This document shows, in pieces, positions 61,814 to 64,000 of a stretch of 64,000 bases of DNA. This DNA is from Pseudonocardia oceani (GTDB lineage: Bacteria; Actinomycetota; Actinomycetes; Mycobacteriales; Pseudonocardiaceae). The stretch lies in the NCBI RefSeq assembly GCF_019263585.2, contig NZ_JADQDF010000001.1:5404501-5468500 (forward strand), written 5' to 3'. Positions within the stretch are counted from its first letter, which is position 1; each line of letters opens with the position of its first letter. The notes beneath the pieces were generated by a model that made no database searches, had not been told where the DNA came from, and was given only the letters and a program-made list of their open reading frames with translations. The translations under genes were made by a program, and so were the position numbers.

Positions 61814-63444
61814 GCACGACGGTGGAACGTCCCAGGACGCCGACGCCGGTGCGTCCCGGTGGTGCCCGCCGGGCCGTGACCGGGCTCGCGCTGCGGCAGG
61901 TGCGCCGGGGCGCGGTGGCCGTGACCGTCGTCGCGGCCGGCATGTCGGCGCTGGTCGTCGCGACCTACGACGACGTCGTCGGCTCGGCCCCCGGCGGGGC
62001 GGCCGCGTTGGCGGCGCTGGCGGGCAACCCGGCGGTCCGCACGCTGTTCGGCGACCCGGTGGCGCTGGACAACCCCGGCGGCTTCGCGGTCTGGCGCACC
62101 GGGACCGTGCTCGCGGTCCTGGTCGGGGTGTGGGCCGCGCTCGCGACCACCCGCGTGCTGCGCGGCGAGGAGGACACCGGCCGGCTGGACCTGCTGCTCG
62201 GCGGGGTCCTGCCGGTCGCGGCGGTGGTGCGCCTGCACCTGGCGGTCCTGCTGGGGGCGGTCGGTGTCGTCGGGGTCGCCACGGCCGCGGCGCTCGTGCT
62301 GGCCGGGGCGGAGCCCACCGGGTCGGTGCTGCACGGGGCCGGAATGGCGGCGGTGGGGGTCGCCGCCATCGGTCTGGCCGGGGTCGCATCGCAGGTGGCG
62401 CCGGCACGGGCGGCGGCGAGCGGCCTGGCGGTGGCGGTGCTGCTGGGTGGGCTGCTGGTCCGGATGGTCGGCGACGGGGTGCAGGCGCTGGGGTGGACCC
62501 GGTGGCTGTCGCCGTTCGGGCTGGTGGCGCTGGTCGAGCCGTTCCACACCGACCGGGTGCCGCCGCTGCTGGTCCTGGTCGCGGCAGGGCTCGCGGTCGT
62601 CGCGGTGGTGCCCTCGCTCGCCGGGCGGCGGGACGTGCGGGCGGGGCTGCTCCCGGCCCGGCCGCCGCGCCGCGCGCGCACGGCGCTGCTCTCCTCTCCC
62701 GCGCGGTTCGCCGTGCGCCAGGTGCTCGCCCCGCTGGCCGGGTGGGCGGCCGGGATCGGCGCGTTCTTCCTGCTGATCGGGTCGGTGTCGCGCTCGATGA
62801 CCGACTTCCTCGACGCCAACCCGGTGTTCGCCGACCTCGCCGGGCAGGCGGGGTTCGCGGAGCTGGGTTCGGTGCAGGGCTACGCCGCGACCCTGTTCGC
62901 CCTGCTCGCCGTGCCGGCCGGCGCGTTCGCCGCGGTCCGCACCGGCGCGCTGGGCTCCGCGGAGACGGGCAGGCGGCTGGACCTGCTGCTGGCCGGGCCG
63001 GTCACCCGCACGCGGCTGCTCGCCGGGCACGTCGCCGTCACGGCGGCCGCGGCGGTGGTGCTCACCGTCGTGGCCGGGGTCGCGCTGTGGGTCGGGGCGG
63101 CGGCGGTCGGCAGCCCGCTGGGGTTCGGCGAGTCCCTCGCCGGCGCGCTCAACACCCTCCCGGTCACCGCGCTGGGCCTGGGCGCGGCCGTCGCGGCGCT
63201 GGGTCTCGCACCGGGCGCGGTGGTGCCGATCGGGCTGCTGCCCGGGGCGGGCGGCTTCCTGCTCACCGTCGTGGCCGACAGTGTCGGCGCGCCGCCGTGG
63301 GTGGTCGGGGTCTCCCCGTTCGCCCACCTGGCCGCGGTCCCGGCGGTGGGTCCGGACCTCGGGGGAGCCGCCGTCATGACGGTCGTGGCGGCTGCGCTGG
63401 TCGTCGCCGGCGCGGTCGGCTACGGGCGCCGGGACGTGCGGTGA
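61810..63444 (+). CDS. ABC-2-type exporter permease
   Basis: This 544-residue permease has twelve hydrophobic helices in two homologous halves (RRAVTGLALRQVRRGA... and ARFAVRQVLAPLAGWAAG...), like the fused two-half permeases of polyether/antibiotic exporters. Each half has the ABC-2 LRGEEDTGRLDLLLGGVL / LGSAETGRRLDLLLAGPV coupling-helix motif. The substrate is unknown. The GTG start overlaps the ATPase stop and its own stop overlaps the following glycosyltransferase. Confidence 0.88.
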   Translation: MSTTVERPRTPTPVRPGGARRAVTGLALRQVRRGAVAVTVVAAGMSALVVATYDDVVGSAPGGAAALAALAGNPAVRTLFGDPVALDNPGGFAVWRTGTVLAVLVGVWAALATTRVLRGEEDTGRLDLLLGGVLPVAAVVRLHLAVLLGAVGVVGVATAAALVLAGAEPTGSVLHGAGMAAVGVAAIGLAGVASQVAPARAAASGLAVAVLLGGLLVRMVGDGVQALGWTRWLSPFGLVALVEPFHTDRVPPLLVLVAAGLAVVAVVPSLAGRRDVRAGLLPARPPRRARTALLSSPARFAVRQVLAPLAGWAAGIGAFFLLIGSVSRSMTDFLDANPVFADLAGQAGFAELGSVQGYAATLFALLAVPAGAFAAVRTGALGSAETGRRLDLLLAGPVTRTRLLAGHVAVTAAAAVVLTVVAGVALWVGAAAVGSPLGFGESLAGALNTLPVTALGLGAAVAALGLAPGAVVPIGLLPGAGGFLLTVVADSVGAPPWVVGVSPFAHLAAVPAVGPDLGGAAVMTVVAAALVVAGAVGYGRRDVR

Positions 63445-64000
63445 GGATCCTGCTGCTGACCGCGGGCAGCCGCGGTGACGTCGACCCGTTCCTCGCGCTC
63501 GCCGACCGCGCCTCCGCGGCCGGGCACGAGGTCGTGCTGGGGGTGACCCGGGAGTTCGTCGACGCCGCCCGGGCCGTCGCGGCGGACAAGGCGGACGGCG
63601 GACCACCGCGGTTCGAGGTGGCCGCCCTCGACGGCGACTTCGCCGCGCTGGTCGAGGCGCAGGGGGTGTCACCGTGGGCCGCCGCGCGGGCCTTCCGCTC
63701 GACCGTCGCGCCGATGATGGCTGCGATGCTGCGCTCGGCGGTGCGCGTCGCCCTCGACAGCCGGCCCGACGTGATCGTGCACCACCCGAAGGTTCTCAGC
63801 GCCGAGGTCGCCGCCGCGCGGCTGGACCGGCCGCGGGTCCTGGTCGAGATCGTCCCGACGCTGACGCCCACCCGGGAGTTCCCCGCCGCCGGGATCACCA
63901 CGACCGGGCTGGGGCCGCTCAACCCGCTCACCTACCGCCTCGCCGCCGCGGCCGGGTCGGTGTTCGGCGGGGTCCTGCGCGACCTGCGCACCGAGGCCGG
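63441..64000 (+). CDS. glycosyltransferase, N-terminal part (cut by the right edge)
   Basis: 186 codons are visible from GTG 63441. The N-terminal GT-B half has LLLTAGSRGDVDPFLALA, the family 1/28 (UGT/MurG-like) donor-acceptor start, then DVIVHHPKVLSAEVAAARL and the acceptor-region TPTREFPAAGITTTGLGPLN. It is typical of sterol/macrolide-type glycosyltransferases. Overlap with the exporter permease (GTGA) suggests the exported compound is glycosylated, or that the enzyme inactivates it. Confidence 0.85.
   Translation, partial: MRILLLTAGSRGDVDPFLALADRASAAGHEVVLGVTREFVDAARAVAADKADGGPPRFEVAALDGDFAALVEAQGVSPWAAARAFRSTVAPMMAAMLRSAVRVALDSRPDVIVHHPKVLSAEVAAARLDRPRVLVEIVPTLTPTREFPAAGITTTGLGPLNPLTYRLAAAAGSVFGGVLRDLRTEA

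Noticed and set aside
1..64000. CRISPR arrays, tRNA or rRNA genes, prophage modules
   Set aside because: No spaced short direct repeats of CRISPR type, no tRNA-like cloverleaf and no rRNA sequence were recognised. The holin-like gene at 17908 has no phage neighbours.

Overview
The window is very GC-rich, uses GTG and ATG starts with frequent 4-bp ATGA/GTGA stop-start overlaps, and carries actinobacterial-type respiratory genes (di-heme QcrC, Rieske QcrA with membrane helices, NADH-dehydrogenase blocks), DUF3040 genes and ectoine genes. This suggests an actinobacterium of the Pseudonocardiales or a close relative. That placement is inference from gene content and protein style; no rRNA or tRNA was seen.

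Left third (1-29 kb) is an electron-transport island. It holds ctaC-ctaD with two small membrane proteins (340-3833), then a formate dehydrogenase operon (3911-9479). The catalytic subunit of that operon contains an in-frame TGA followed by a hairpin with a GGUCU loop, so it is read as a selenoprotein. After a DUF427 gene and a frameshifted zinc alcohol dehydrogenase comes a bc1 complex split into divergent qcrC-qcrA and qcrB. Accessory lipoproteins, DUF1990, a holin-like protein, a glucose-dehydrogenase-like enzyme and a decayed antiporter follow. A minus-strand operon (28508-20453) then encodes NuoA, a degenerate NuoB/CD-like protein, and NuoH-J-K-L-M-N, with no E, F, G or I. Formate to quinone, quinol to bc1, and cytochrome c to an aa3-type oxidase is a plausible complete chain. 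The oxidase subunit I appears to lack the usual proton-channel residues.

Middle (29-47 kb): a DMT transporter and an AgcS symporter lie divergent to a tightly coupled four-gene operon (31253-35575). That operon encodes a molybdopterin oxidoreductase whose iron-sulfur cysteines are replaced, a small conserved protein, a GPR1/FUN34/YaaH-like membrane protein and a channel-like protein without a selectivity filter. A 22-bp perfect palindrome sits just before the operon. Cell-envelope genes follow: a BrkB/YihY protein, a class A penicillin-binding protein, an MMPL transporter, lipoproteins, a ZIP-like protein and NhaA.

Right part (47-64 kb): an IS5-family element sits exactly behind a DUF3040 stop codon. 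Then come a type II NADH dehydrogenase, ectB, and an ectD gene split cleanly by an IS256-family element. The rest holds stress and ion-homeostasis genes (DUF3040, DUF421, a CPA1-type antiporter), a ThDP enzyme, an aldehyde dehydrogenase, a hemerythrin-domain protein, an ABC exporter and a glycosyltransferase cut by the window end.

Two non-coding signals cross these modules. The first is an 11-bp-spaced direct repeat of TCGTCAGG lying upstream of many of the transporter, envelope and respiratory genes. The second is a 20-nt leader element present, with one difference, before two unrelated genes.
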